DNA from: a virus
DNA length: 37,769 nucleotides
IMG/VR virus record: IMGVR_UViG_3300047440_000409
Span: 1 to 37,769 of that record
Strand: one strand, 5' to 3'
Shown here: one piece after another, positions 7,124 to 14,518 of the stretch
Position numbering within the stretch: the first letter of the stretch is position 1
Layout: every line of letters begins with the position of its first letter
Made by a program: the position numbers and the translations under genes
Notes under the pieces: model-generated
Seen by the model: only the letters and a program-made list of their open reading frames with translations
What the model was told of the DNA's origin: nothing
Database searches by the model: none

Positions 7124-7153
7124 TAGGCCATTTGCCGCACCTTGCGCCGAGTC

Positions 7154-8374
7154 TTACTTTCGCTTCTTCGCGGCGAGCTCTTTGAGCGCAACGCGGCTTT
7201 CCTCGACCGCCTTCATACTGGCTATCCCAAGGCCCACCATGTAGCGGCGCACGGTGCTCAGGTCGGCGTGCCCGAGGAAGCTCGCGACCTCTTCTGGACT
7301 CCAGCGCCGGCCGCCCGTGTAGAGGTCGCTGCCAAGCAGGAGGTGCGTCGCGGCGGTGTGACGCAGCGAGTAGAGCGGCACGTGCCGGCGGATGCCTGCG
7401 CGCACGCGGTAGCCCTCGTACTTCTTGCCAGGCTGGGGCTCGGAGTCGGCCCAGCCCCAGTCGTAACCTTTGGCGTGCGGCCTCCCCTTCGGGTGTTCGT
7501 AGTTCTTCGGGCCGAGGAACACCAAGCCGGCCACGGGCTGCCCGCAAGCCATCCACCAGGTTCGGATCGCCTCGAGTGCAATAGGGAGCAGGCTTGCCAC
7601 GTAGTTGCGGTGTTTCTTATGCGTGCGGAACCGGACAAGCGCGGCACGCACGTCGACCCGGTCCCAGGTCAGCAGGTACAGGTCCTTGGGCCGTGCGCCC
7701 GTGAAGGCCAGCAAGGTGAACGCCGCCTTCTGTGCGGGCGGCAGGTCCGCCTCGATGAGCTTCTTGACCTCGTCCTCGCGGAGGAAGTCGAACATCTCGC
7801 CTACCGCGCTGGTGTGTGGCGTCGCGATGGTGCTCTCGGAGATGGTGATGTTCTTGGCCGCGTTCGTGTCGACGTGTCCCTGGATCACGGCCCAACGGAG
7901 CGCGCTGCGCAGGAGGTTGAGCGCGTTCTGGAGCGTCGAACGCGAGGGCCGCTTGCCCTTGCTCTTGCCGTCTGCGATGTCCGTGCGGGCCATCAGGTCG
8001 ACCCAGCGGCGCACGGTCATCTCACTGACCTGTGTGAGCGGCCAGTCGATAAACTCCGCCGACTCCACGCGGGCGGCCCAGCGTGACTTGTCGGTCACGA
8101 GCCGGTGGGCCGGAAGCGCATCGAGGTAGAGATGTCCTAGCCGGCGCAGCGTGAGGACGCCGATGTCGGCGGGGACGTAGTGTCCGGCGTCGGCCCGGCG
8201 CACTGCGTGCAGCGCCAGCATCGCCTCCGCCTTGCCCTTGCTCTCGAAGCTTCCGACCTGCTTTTGGCGCTCGCCTGGGGCGCCGCGGACAAGCACGTCG
8301 AAGCGTTGGGACCCATCTCGTAGGGTCCGCGTCCTGATGGACCCTGCACCGTGCCGTCTCTTGGTACTACTCAA
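7154..8374 (-). CDS. int: Tyrosine recombinase / phage integrase
   Basis: This 406-residue integrase catalyses site-specific insertion of the phage into the host chromosome. The N-terminus has an arm-binding-like region, residues about 75-175 a SAM-like core-binding domain, and 195-385 the catalytic domain. Visible active-site positions are Arg228 (FTGARPKDLYLL), Arg338 in YSLRHTAATHLL, His369 in FLGHADLSTV and nucleophile Tyr378 (RRYM). The position usually occupied by the first His of the HxxR box is Tyr335, a known variant. The start is TTG overlapping the upstream stop, with GGAGGA 5 bases before it. It is the last gene of the long leftward operon, as in lambda-like layouts. Confidence 0.93.
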   Translation of the reverse strand: MSSTKRRHGAGSIRTRTLRDGSQRFDVLVRGAPGERQKQVGSFESKGKAEAMLALHAVRRADAGHYVPADIGVLTLRRLGHLYLDALPAHRLVTDKSRWAARVESAEFIDWPLTQVSEMTVRRWVDLMARTDIADGKSKGKRPSRSTLQNALNLLRSALRWAVIQGHVDTNAAKNITISESTIATPHTSAVGEMFDFLREDEVKKLIEADLPPAQKAAFTLLAFTGARPKDLYLLTWDRVDVRAALVRFRTHKKHRNYVASLLPIALEAIRTWWMACGQPVAGLVFLGPKNYEHPKGRPHAKGYDWGWADSEPQPGKKYEGYRVRAGIRRHVPLYSLRHTAATHLLLGSDLYTGGRRWSPEEVASFLGHADLSTVRRYMVGLGIASMKAVEESRVALKELAAKKRK

Positions 8375-8616
8375 CGTCGTCCTCCAAGCTTCTTATCAAG
8401 CAAGCGGTTCATCTCGGCAATCTCCGCCGGGTCCATTCCGCGCAAAACACGCTCGGCCCGGCGCTTCACCGCCTCGCCGCTCGACAGCTGGCGTTCAGCG
8501 GCCACGACGAACCGGCCGACTGTCTGCTCCAGCCGGGCCACGGTCTCACGGCTCGCCCGCATCTCCTCGGCCAGCACCGTCAGCGCCTTGCAAAGCTCGT
8601 CTTGGTCGTCGGTCAT
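8371..8616 (-). CDS. Small coiled-coil protein upstream of integrase
   Basis: This 81-residue, mostly helical protein (MTDDQDELCKALTVLAEEM) has a heptad pattern through the middle and a basic C-terminus. The start overlaps the endonuclease VII stop and the stop overlaps the integrase start, so all three are coupled. The position beside integrase makes an excisionase-like accessory role possible, but no winged-helix or MerR pattern is seen, so the function stays unknown. Confidence 0.55.
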   Translation of the reverse strand: MTDDQDELCKALTVLAEEMRASRETVARLEQTVGRFVVAAERQLSSGEAVKRRAERVLRGMDPAEIAEMNRLLDKKLGGRR

Positions 8617-9116
8617 TCGTGCCCTCCGAGGTAAGCCGCCGCTTGACGGATGCGTCCCACGTCGTCTTGGAAGTGGCCGATCCCGCGGTTGCACGGCCCG
8701 CAGAGCAGGCCACGGACGCGCCGGGTCTCGTGGCAATGGTCGATGCACGGACTGGCGTCGCCCAAACCTCGCTTCGCGAAGGGGCGACGGCAAATGGCGC
8801 AGGCGTCATTCTGCGCGGCCATCAATCGATCGTAGCGGCCGAGCGACATGCTGTACTTGCGCCAGCATGTCCGGTGGAGTACCTCGCGACCTTGAATCAC
8901 GGAAGGCGGATCGCTGAACTCTCCGCGTGCAAGCCTGTCGACCACGCGCGGGTGGACGCGGATGAGCGGCCGTGGACCGAGTCCGATGCGAACAACTGGC
9001 GCGCGGGTGAGCAACTGCCGTGCCTCGGCATCCGATACGCCAAGGCGTTCGGCCACCTGAGACACGCTGAGCAACGGTTCGCCCTCCCCGAGGCGATAGA
9101 CTTGGTTGCCACTCAT
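8613..9116 (-). CDS. Recombination endonuclease VII-like protein with N-terminal DNA-binding segment
   Basis: This 167-residue protein carries the endonuclease VII signature in its C-terminal half: C106-x2-C109, the catalytic stretch C124-I-D-H-C-H129 and C139-x2-C142 followed by NRGIGHF. This zinc-stabilised beta-beta-alpha-metal fold cleaves branched DNA such as Holliday junctions. Residues about 14-37 (LLSVSQVAERLGVSDAEARQ) look like a helix-turn-helix, an addition not found in the minimal family. I chose the ATG MSGNQVYRLG; the longer in-frame N-terminus looks like shadow sequence. Confidence 0.85.
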   Translation of the reverse strand: MSGNQVYRLGEGEPLLSVSQVAERLGVSDAEARQLLTRAPVVRIGLGPRPLIRVHPRVVDRLARGEFSDPPSVIQGREVLHRTCWRKYSMSLGRYDRLMAAQNDACAICRRPFAKRGLGDASPCIDHCHETRRVRGLLCGPCNRGIGHFQDDVGRIRQAAAYLGGHE

Positions 9117-9169
9117 CACTCCACCCTTCCCCAATCCAAAACCCCGTGCGCGCATCCCCCGCGCGAGGG

Positions 9170-9370
9170 TCACTTCCGGCGCTGTGTGCGCATCTGGTAG
9201 CGAATCGCCGCAGTGGCCTCGTCGACCGTGATGCCGTACCGATGCGCGATGTACGTCCATGACCAGCCGTCCATGAACGCCACCACAATCTTGTGCACCG
9301 AGACGCGCGTGCCTCGGATGCGCGGCGAGCCACTGCAGATACCTGGCGTGCTGACGATCGGGCGAGCCAT
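9170..9370 (-). CDS. DUF433 protein
   Basis: This 66-residue protein shows the DUF433 pattern: an early PIVSTPGICSGSPRIRGTRV stretch and a C-terminal helix-turn-helix-like region (SWTYIAHRYGITVDEATAAI). DUF433 proteins are often antitoxins (VapB45-like) paired with a PIN-like DUF5615 toxin. No such toxin is adjacent; the neighbour is a DUF7768 protein. The start codon overlaps the upstream stop (TGATG). It may be an orphan antitoxin blocking a host toxin, or simply a DNA-binding regulator. Confidence 0.8.
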   Translation of the reverse strand: MARPIVSTPGICSGSPRIRGTRVSVHKIVVAFMDGWSWTYIAHRYGITVDEATAAIRYQMRTQRRK

Positions 9371-9693
9371 CACCACTTCCCCAGCTTCCGATACTCGACC
9401 GGCCGCCCGCACCGCTCTGCGTTCTCGATGCCCGTCTGCATGCCGCGCGAGATGCCGAGGTCGGTGTAGATCACGGTCTTTTCGAGCTCGGCGGCGATGG
9501 CGAGACCGGCTTTGATACCGAGCGCGCGCTCCTCGGGTAGCTCGTCGGACAGCACGCCGATCTGCGTGTAGAGCAGGTGGCTCGCGAACGGGGCTTCGTT
9601 TCTGCGCAGACAGTCATGCATGCAGGCGCGGGCGTAGCGCGTGTTCTCGGCGATGTTGCCGGCGTAGGGGCTTTCAAGGACGACGGTGATCAT
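9370..9693 (-). CDS. DUF7768 protein (nucleoside 2-deoxyribosyltransferase-like fold)
   Basis: This 107-residue protein has the family hallmarks ESPYAGNIAENTRYARACM, FASHLLYTQIGVLSD, ERALGIKAGL and VIYTDLGISRGMQ. The domain is frequent in phage early regions and is thought to adopt a Rossmann-like fold related to nucleoside deoxyribosyltransferases; its reaction is not established. It is co-transcribed and overlaps the DUF433 gene by one base. A role in nucleotide metabolism or in neutralising host nucleotide signals is only a guess. Confidence 0.75.
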   Translation of the reverse strand: MITVVLESPYAGNIAENTRYARACMHDCLRRNEAPFASHLLYTQIGVLSDELPEERALGIKAGLAIAAELEKTVIYTDLGISRGMQTGIENAERCGRPVEYRKLGKW

Positions 9694-9908
9694 GGGTTAG
9701 GCTCCTTGGGCATCTCGTCGACGAGCTGGTCGAACAGGGGGCGCAGCTCCCTTGGTAAGATCGTGCCGTCCAGCGCGGTGTACTCGCCATCCGTGACGAT
9801 CAGGGTGTAGCGGCATGCGTCCCGAATCAGCTGCTTGCCTGCAGTCGACTTGCCGATCGCCTTCCGCAGCTCGCGCGCCAGCAGCTCGACGTTGGTGAGA
9901 TCAGCCAT
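9690..9908 (-). CDS. Small hypothetical early protein
   Basis: This 72-residue protein begins MADLTNVELLARELRKAIG, helical, with a short beta-hairpin region in the middle (RYTLIVTDGEYTALDGT). It has no Cys pairs or membrane segment. Its stop overlaps the next gene start. Unknown function. Confidence 0.55.
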   Translation of the reverse strand: MADLTNVELLARELRKAIGKSTAGKQLIRDACRYTLIVTDGEYTALDGTILPRELRPLFDQLVDEMPKEPNP

Positions 9909-10085
9909 TCATCGCTCCTGTTCCTGCCGCTCGCTCTCACTCTGTGCAGCCCGCCGCTCGATGGCCTCGCCGATGTCCCGCACGGCTGCTGCGAAGTGCG
10001 GGTAGCCGTGCTTGGCCAAGACGCTGGCGGCGCTCTTGAGCTGGCGCGCGTCGAGGTAGGGCGTGGGTGGCGGCGGCGGGCGCAT
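9909..10085 (-). CDS. Small helical early protein
   Basis: This 58-residue protein has a Pro-rich start (MRPPPPPTPYLDARQL), then two helices and a very charged Glu/Arg/Gln-rich end. It ends one base before the ATG of the following gene, and the codon use fits its neighbours. A longer reading frame in another phase here is an Arg/Ser-rich shadow. Unknown function. Confidence 0.55.
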   Translation of the reverse strand: MRPPPPPTPYLDARQLKSAASVLAKHGYPHFAAAVRDIGEAIERRAAQSESERQEQER

Positions 10086-10086
10086 G

Positions 10087-10266
10087 TCAGCCGGCCTTTC
10101 CCTTTGCAGACTCCTGGGCCGCCTTGCGCGCTTGCAACGGCAGCCACCCGAGACACGCCTTACACGTCACCTCGGCGTTGATGTTGGTGAGGAGCACGTC
10201 GGGGTTGCCGCACACGGCCTTGTCATAGCGGTGGTGACGCTTGTGGACCTTGGGCGGGGCTCTCAT
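10087..10266 (-). CDS. Small basic Cys-containing early protein
   Basis: This 59-residue protein has a basic His-rich N-terminus (KVHKRHHRYDKAVCG) and a CKAC knuckle, so Cys19 plus the CxxC pair and nearby His could bind zinc. The ATG overlaps the preceding stop. It is likely a DNA-, RNA- or protein-binding accessory factor of the early operon, but this is a guess. Confidence 0.55.
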   Translation of the reverse strand: MRAPPKVHKRHHRYDKAVCGNPDVLLTNINAEVTCKACLGWLPLQARKAAQESAKGKAG

Positions 10267-10406
10267 GACGCCCTCTCACTGAGCGCGGGCGGACTGCTAG
10301 GCCGACGTGCGCACTCCTCGAACGAGGCGAACAGCGCAGCCAGGCCGAGGAGGAAGATCCACTCGATCGGAGTGAGGCGCCAGTAGTGGCGGGTCCAGAA
10401 GGTCAT
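10263..10406 (-). CDS. Small single-pass membrane protein
   Basis: This 47-residue protein has one hydrophobic helix (about residues 11-26, PIEWIFLLGLAALFAS) flanked by aromatic and basic residues. I chose the ATG that overlaps the upstream stop. Early membrane peptides of this kind can act in superinfection exclusion or host takeover; no direct evidence here. Confidence 0.5.
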   Translation of the reverse strand: MTFWTRHYWRLTPIEWIFLLGLAALFASFEECARRPSSPPALSERAS

Positions 10407-10630
10407 GGCGTCCTCCACAGTTCCGCCAGCACGTTGTGCAGCCATGGCACCGTGGGCCGGCCCTCTCCGGCAGCCTCGATTGCCTTGAGCACGCGCTCGC
10501 GCTCGGCCTTCCGGACCGCGCGCAGTTCGAGAGCCATGGGCAAGACGGTCGAGGCGTACGGTTCGGCGCCCGTCATGCGACGCAGGGAAGCGTGCGCTTC
10601 GGCGATCTCCTTGTTGCCCAGCTCAGTCAC
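10403..10630 (-). CDS. Hypothetical early protein
   Basis: This 75-residue protein starts at a GTG overlapping the upstream stop (GTGA); the longer frame upstream is shadow sequence. It is mostly helical and basic in the middle (LELRAVRKAERERVLKAI). No family recognised. Confidence 0.5.
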   Translation of the reverse strand: MTELGNKEIAEAHASLRRMTGAEPYASTVLPMALELRAVRKAERERVLKAIEAAGEGRPTVPWLHNVLAELWRTP

Positions 10631-11472
10631 GGCTTGCCCAACTGCGCAAGCGCCCGCCCATACTCGACGCCGCGCGCAAAGCCGTCGCCGTAGCCCTCTT
10701 TGTAGGCGTCGTCGGGCTTGTTGGTGGGGGCTCTCGGGCGCACTACCGTCTCGGCCTGCTCGGCCTTGGCGAAGCGTCGCCGGATGATGGCGAGTAGCGG
10801 TAGGACCTCGCCCTCCGGCGCCCATTGGCTGCGCTCAGCCCTGGCCACGTCGGCCTCTTCGCTCGCGCTCAGCGCCGCCAGCGCACTGCGCGGAAACATC
10901 TCGTTCAGCGCGTCGCGTAGCAGGTTCGCGTGGCCACCTGGGAAGATGCTGTTTATGCCAGCCATCCGCTTGGAGAGGCGCTCGGCTTCGTCATGCGTCC
11001 ACTCGCCGCCAGCCTGCGCAGGCTCCGGGATGTCCGCCAGCGCAATGCGCAGCTCGGCGGCGCAGCGCGACTTGTCGGGCTTCTGCTGCTTGGCGCGGCG
11101 CTCGTCCCAATAGTTCGGCAAAGCAGCGATGTCCGTGGGCGCGTCGGGCTGGGGCTCGGCGGGCGGCAGGACGAGCGGCGGGCTCAGGCGGTACTTGACG
11201 GCGTCAAGGGCAAAGGACGCGAGATGCCCGACCGCGATATCGTTGTCATGGTACGCGGTCAGTAGTTCCCGGCGCGCCATCGCGTAGTCCGCCTCGGTCC
11301 ACTCGCCGCCAGTCTGCGGGCCCACCGTGCGCACCGCCCGCTCCAGCGCCCCCGTCAGGATCGCGGTCCGGGAGTCCGGGTACAGCTCCGGGTTGGTCTC
11401 CAGGCGGGCCTCGGCGATCTCTTCCTGTTCGCGCTCGGTGAGCGTGAATGGGCCTGGTAGCTCGGTGGTCAC
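10627..11472 (-). CDS. Hypothetical early protein with internal repeats
   Basis: This soluble protein of 281 residues carries two copies of a GGEWT motif followed by a helix, exactly 100 residues apart (residues 55-59 and 155-159). A segment near 142-152 (RIALADIPEPA) is echoed in the next protein upstream (AALADVPEPA). The C-terminus ends with a YKEGYGDGFARG turn and an amphipathic helix. The repeats suggest a modular helical protein assembled by duplication. The function is unknown; it lies in the recombination operon. Confidence 0.6.
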   Translation of the reverse strand: MTTELPGPFTLTEREQEEIAEARLETNPELYPDSRTAILTGALERAVRTVGPQTGGEWTEADYAMARRELLTAYHDNDIAVGHLASFALDAVKYRLSPPLVLPPAEPQPDAPTDIAALPNYWDERRAKQQKPDKSRCAAELRIALADIPEPAQAGGEWTHDEAERLSKRMAGINSIFPGGHANLLRDALNEMFPRSALAALSASEEADVARAERSQWAPEGEVLPLLAIIRRRFAKAEQAETVVRPRAPTNKPDDAYKEGYGDGFARGVEYGRALAQLGKP

Positions 11473-11849
11473 TTGGCACCGCCATGCGCGGCCAGCAGCT
11501 TCGCCGCCGCTGCCTCGTAGTGCATCTTGTCAGCGTGCTCCCAGCGCGAACTGCCCATCGCCTCGCACAGCGTCTGGCCGGGCGTCTGCTCAACCGCCAC
11601 GCATTTCGGGAAGCGCTTGCGCAGTGCCTGGATCACCAGGCCAATCGTCTTGCCGCCGCGCTCCTCGTTGTCCAGCCCCTCCGCGAGCCTGAGTGCCTCG
11701 GCCTCCTCCTTGCTCAGTGCCTCGACCGCCGGCTCCGGGACGTCCGCAAGCGCGGCTTCGAGGCCCTCGCGAATCACATTGTCTACGCCGCCATGCGCCA
11801 TAGCGCGCGCTACCCGGTAGCGTTTGACCATCTCGTCGGTGACCTTCAT
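11469..11849 (-). CDS. Hypothetical early protein related to its neighbour
   Basis: This 126-residue protein begins MKVTDEMVKRYRVARAM, a start typical of phage early proteins of unknown function. It contains AALADVPEPA near residue 33, which it shares with the adjacent 281-residue protein. It is helical with no metal motif. The start and stop both overlap neighbours. Confidence 0.55.
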   Translation of the reverse strand: MKVTDEMVKRYRVARAMAHGGVDNVIREGLEAALADVPEPAVEALSKEEAEALRLAEGLDNEERGGKTIGLVIQALRKRFPKCVAVEQTPGQTLCEAMGSSRWEHADKMHYEAAAAKLLAAHGGAK

Positions 11850-12565
11850 TCGCCCCCTCCCGTCCCGGTGAACAAGTCCTGCTGCTGCGCCGGCGGCCCT
11901 GCTGCGGCCTCGGCTTCCTTGCGTGCGAGGTACTTCTGAAACTCCGCGTCCTGCACCATCCGCCGCTCCTCAATCAGCGCGAGCAGCTCGGCGGCCGGGT
12001 AGTCGCGGATCTTCTTCTTCTCGTGTAGCCGCCACAAAAGCCGCCCGGTGGCGCGCGCATCGGCCAGCGCGTTGTGGGCGCCGTCGAGCGCGACGCCCCA
12101 GCGCGCGCAGCACGTCTCGAGGCGGTGGCGGCCCTTGCCCGAGACGTACTTGTCGAGGGTGCGGATGACGACGAGAGGATCGAGCCACAGGTGCGCTGGA
12201 TCAAACATCGGGCAGTCGAGGCCGTTGATGAAGCGATGCAGGATCGGACGGTCATAGCCGGCGTTGTAGGCGACCGGGAGAGCGTCGTAGGCGACGTCGA
12301 GGATCTCGCCGGCCACCGTCTCGAGCCAGGGCGCGTCCTGCACCATCTCGTCGGTGATGCCGTGGATGGCGGTCGCTTCCGCCGGAATGAGACAGTCAGG
12401 CTTGAGGATGGTGTAGAAGCTCGCGACCTCTTTGCCGCCCTCGAAACGCACGGCCGCGACCGACACGGGCGAGCACTCGGTGGGCGAGACCCCGGTGGTC
12501 TCAAAATCCAGCACGATTAGCGGCAGCGTGGTCCACGGCTGTGTCAGATCGAGCACGACCGTCAC
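11846..12565 (-). CDS. DnaQ-like 3'-5' exonuclease (DEDDh)
   Basis: This 239-residue enzyme has all three exonuclease motifs of the DEDDh group. ExoI is Asp20/Glu22 in VLDFETTG, ExoII is Asp105 in NAGYDRPIL, and ExoIII is His164 and Asp169 in HNALADARAT. Enzymes of this family remove nucleotides from 3' ends and act in proofreading or recombination. Residues 185-239 form an extra helical, Gln/Ala-rich tail. Its gene overlaps recT upstream by four bases, so it probably trims ends during recombination rather than acting as a polymerase subunit; no DNA polymerase is seen in the window. Confidence 0.85.
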   Translation of the reverse strand: MTVVLDLTQPWTTLPLIVLDFETTGVSPTECSPVSVAAVRFEGGKEVASFYTILKPDCLIPAEATAIHGITDEMVQDAPWLETVAGEILDVAYDALPVAYNAGYDRPILHRFINGLDCPMFDPAHLWLDPLVVIRTLDKYVSGKGRHRLETCCARWGVALDGAHNALADARATGRLLWRLHEKKKIRDYPAAELLALIEERRMVQDAEFQKYLARKEAEAAAGPPAQQQDLFTGTGGGE

Positions 12566-13470
12566 CCCTCTTGGCCCGGCTCACGCACTTCCCCAGTCTC
12601 CGTGTCGTAGGCGACGCTGGACTCCGGCTCGCGCTCGCGCTCTACAGACTCGCCCTCGGTGTCGACGATCGGACGCATCCCCATGCGCTCGACCGAGTCG
12701 TTGACCACGCTGTCGAACATCTGGACGCGCCCCTCGTCCGCGCGCTGCTCGAGCTGCTCGGCAATCGCGAGCTCGCTCGACTTGGGCACCCACTTGAACA
12801 AACTGCGCACGGCAGTCTTGCGCGCCATGGACTCGTAGTCGGTCTGCCAGGGGCCGCTGCTGCCGGCGGCGGAGCGCTTCCTGCGCTCGTTGATCTGGGC
12901 GGCGCTCAGGACTTCGAACACCTTGCCGCCGGTCGACAGTGCCGCCACCGCGTAGACGTAGGTGATCGGGCGCGTCTCGCGGTCGCCGTCGATGGCGGGC
13001 TCGTGCTCGATGTCTTCCTCGAGGCCGTACTTGACCCGGAAGTGGTCGCCGTCGCGCACGACGCGGGTCCAGATCTTCTCAACCTTGCCCGAGCGCAGCG
13101 CCAGCTCGATCATGCCCTGGTAACCCACGATGAGCGTGCACTCGGTGGTGTTCGCCTTGTTGTTGCGGCGCGGAATCAGGTAGGCGTGCCCGTTGGGGGT
13201 GTTGACGTCGAGCCCGAGCTGGGCGGCTTGCATCACGCAGCCAAAAAAGGTCTCCGGGGTGGTCTTGTCGAGGTCGCGCGTGGTGCGCAGCGCCGTCAGG
13301 ATGATGCGCGCCATCTTCTCGGGCTTGATGTGCTGGGGCAGTGCGCGCTTGATTTCCGACAGGAACGTCGGGTCGTTGACTTGCTGCGCCAGCGTCTTGC
13401 GCGTGGTCTGCACAGCGCCGTTCTGCGGCTTGGTGATGCGTCCGTCTGCCTCGGTGCGTGGTCCGGCCAT
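12562..13470 (-). CDS. recT: RecT-family single-strand annealing protein
   Basis: This 302-residue protein matches RecT. Conserved stretches include TFFGCVMQAAQLGLDVNTP, GHAYLIPRRNN, CTLIVGYQGMIELALRSG and KTAVRSLFKWVPKS. RecT anneals complementary single strands and promotes strand exchange after a 5'-3' exonuclease exposes them. The partner YqaJ-type nuclease lies 4 bases upstream. I used the ATG MAGPRTEADG; the 35 residues upstream in frame are a Ser/Arg shadow. The acidic C-terminal tail (about residues 250-302) probably binds partners such as SSB, by analogy. Confidence 0.92.
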   Translation of the reverse strand: MAGPRTEADGRITKPQNGAVQTTRKTLAQQVNDPTFLSEIKRALPQHIKPEKMARIILTALRTTRDLDKTTPETFFGCVMQAAQLGLDVNTPNGHAYLIPRRNNKANTTECTLIVGYQGMIELALRSGKVEKIWTRVVRDGDHFRVKYGLEEDIEHEPAIDGDRETRPITYVYAVAALSTGGKVFEVLSAAQINERRKRSAAGSSGPWQTDYESMARKTAVRSLFKWVPKSSELAIAEQLEQRADEGRVQMFDSVVNDSVERMGMRPIVDTEGESVEREREPESSVAYDTETGEVREPGQEG

Positions 13471-13474
13471 GGTG

Positions 13475-14518
13475 TCAGTCTCCCTTTGCTTTTTTGCGGA
13501 GCAGCATGCGTGCGCCCCGACTGGTGGTCTTGAGCGTGAAACCCGAGCCGTCCGGCAGGACGCAGCGCTCGGCATCGGTCATCTCTTGGCGGACCTCGTT
13601 CTCAAAGCGCTTGAGCTTTTCCTCGAGCGCCTTGTTGTCGGCCTTCAGCACGTCGTAGAGGTCGGCGCGCTCCATCCAGTCGCCGCCCAGGGCAAGCACC
13701 TTGTCGGGTCGGTGCAGCGGGTAGAGCTGGGCGATGGTGTGCCGCGCGCTCTCGGACGCGTCGGCGGCAGGCTCCACGCCGAGCTCGATGTGCTGGCGCA
13801 TGAACAGGCGCGTCAGGTTCACGATCTGACGCTCGAGCAGCCCGGACTCGTCGACCTCCACGTCATCCCAGGCAAGGCGCTGGCCGGCGATCAAGGCGGC
13901 GCCCGTGGTCTTGGCGGTACCGAAGACGAGCGCTTCCTGCGCGCACTGGATGCGGTAGTAAAGCGGCACGCCCTCGTGCCAGTGCTCGGCCGACGTGAAG
14001 CCGATGTTCTTGGTCTGCAGCGGCCACCAACCCTCGCAGTGCTCGACCAGTTCGTGGGTCAGCCTGTCGATGCTGGCGCCCTTCTTCATCGCGGTGCGGA
14101 TGTGCCCGAGCGTGCGGCTGATCTGTGTGGCGCGCGCGCCGTGCTTGGGGTCATCCGTCACCAGCGCGTCGGGCGTGGCGCTCAGCCAGGGCCAGCGCGT
14201 CGAGCGCAAGAGCAGCCCGAACGGCACGGTGAAGCGTCCGGTGCGCTTGCTGTAGCCGCGCACGATGGACTCCTCGAGCTCGTTGCCCCAGAATACAAAC
14301 TCCTTATCGTCGAGGTCTGGGCCAGGCGCACGGCCAGTCTTCTCCGCCCACAAGGCCAACAGACTCGACCAGGGCGAGACGCCGAGCACCGCTGCGGCTT
14401 CCGAGGCGCCGATCGTCTGCCGGCGCATGGCAAGCCAGCGCTCGCGCTCACGCGAGTCACAGCCCACCGCGTAGGGCAGCACGGAGGACGCCACGGGAGC
14501 GCGCAGCAGAGCGGTCAC
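13475..14518 (-). CDS. YqaJ-family viral recombinase (5'-3' exonuclease)
   Basis: This 347-residue lambda-exonuclease-like nuclease begins at a GTG overlapping the upstream stop. Recognisable blocks are IGASEAAAVLGVSPW, FWGNELEESIV (candidate metal-binding Glu), LSATPDALV (Asp) and LQTKN, where families usually show ExK; here a Gln replaces the Glu. Two further helical regions follow, including a coiled coil (KALEEKLKRFENEV) near the C-terminus. It is expected to resect double-stranded ends for RecT. The Q-x-K variant deserves a check before full activity is assumed. Confidence 0.85.
   Translation of the reverse strand: MTALLRAPVASSVLPYAVGCDSRERERWLAMRRQTIGASEAAAVLGVSPWSSLLALWAEKTGRAPGPDLDDKEFVFWGNELEESIVRGYSKRTGRFTVPFGLLLRSTRWPWLSATPDALVTDDPKHGARATQISRTLGHIRTAMKKGASIDRLTHELVEHCEGWWPLQTKNIGFTSAEHWHEGVPLYYRIQCAQEALVFGTAKTTGAALIAGQRLAWDDVEVDESGLLERQIVNLTRLFMRQHIELGVEPAADASESARHTIAQLYPLHRPDKVLALGGDWMERADLYDVLKADNKALEEKLKRFENEVRQEMTDAERCVLPDGSGFTLKTTSRGARMLLRKKAKGD

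Larger units (their letters stand above)
6915..7153. other. Intergenic attachment-region candidate between tRNA-Thr and integrase
   Basis: This gap of 239 bases contains no convincing gene. It is relatively AT-rich and carries two sets of direct repeats, listed separately. Tyrosine integrases encoded beside a tRNA gene normally recombine within the tRNA 3' half and bind repeated arm sites nearby, so this is the natural place for attP. The exact core cannot be fixed without the partner att site. Confidence 0.5.
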
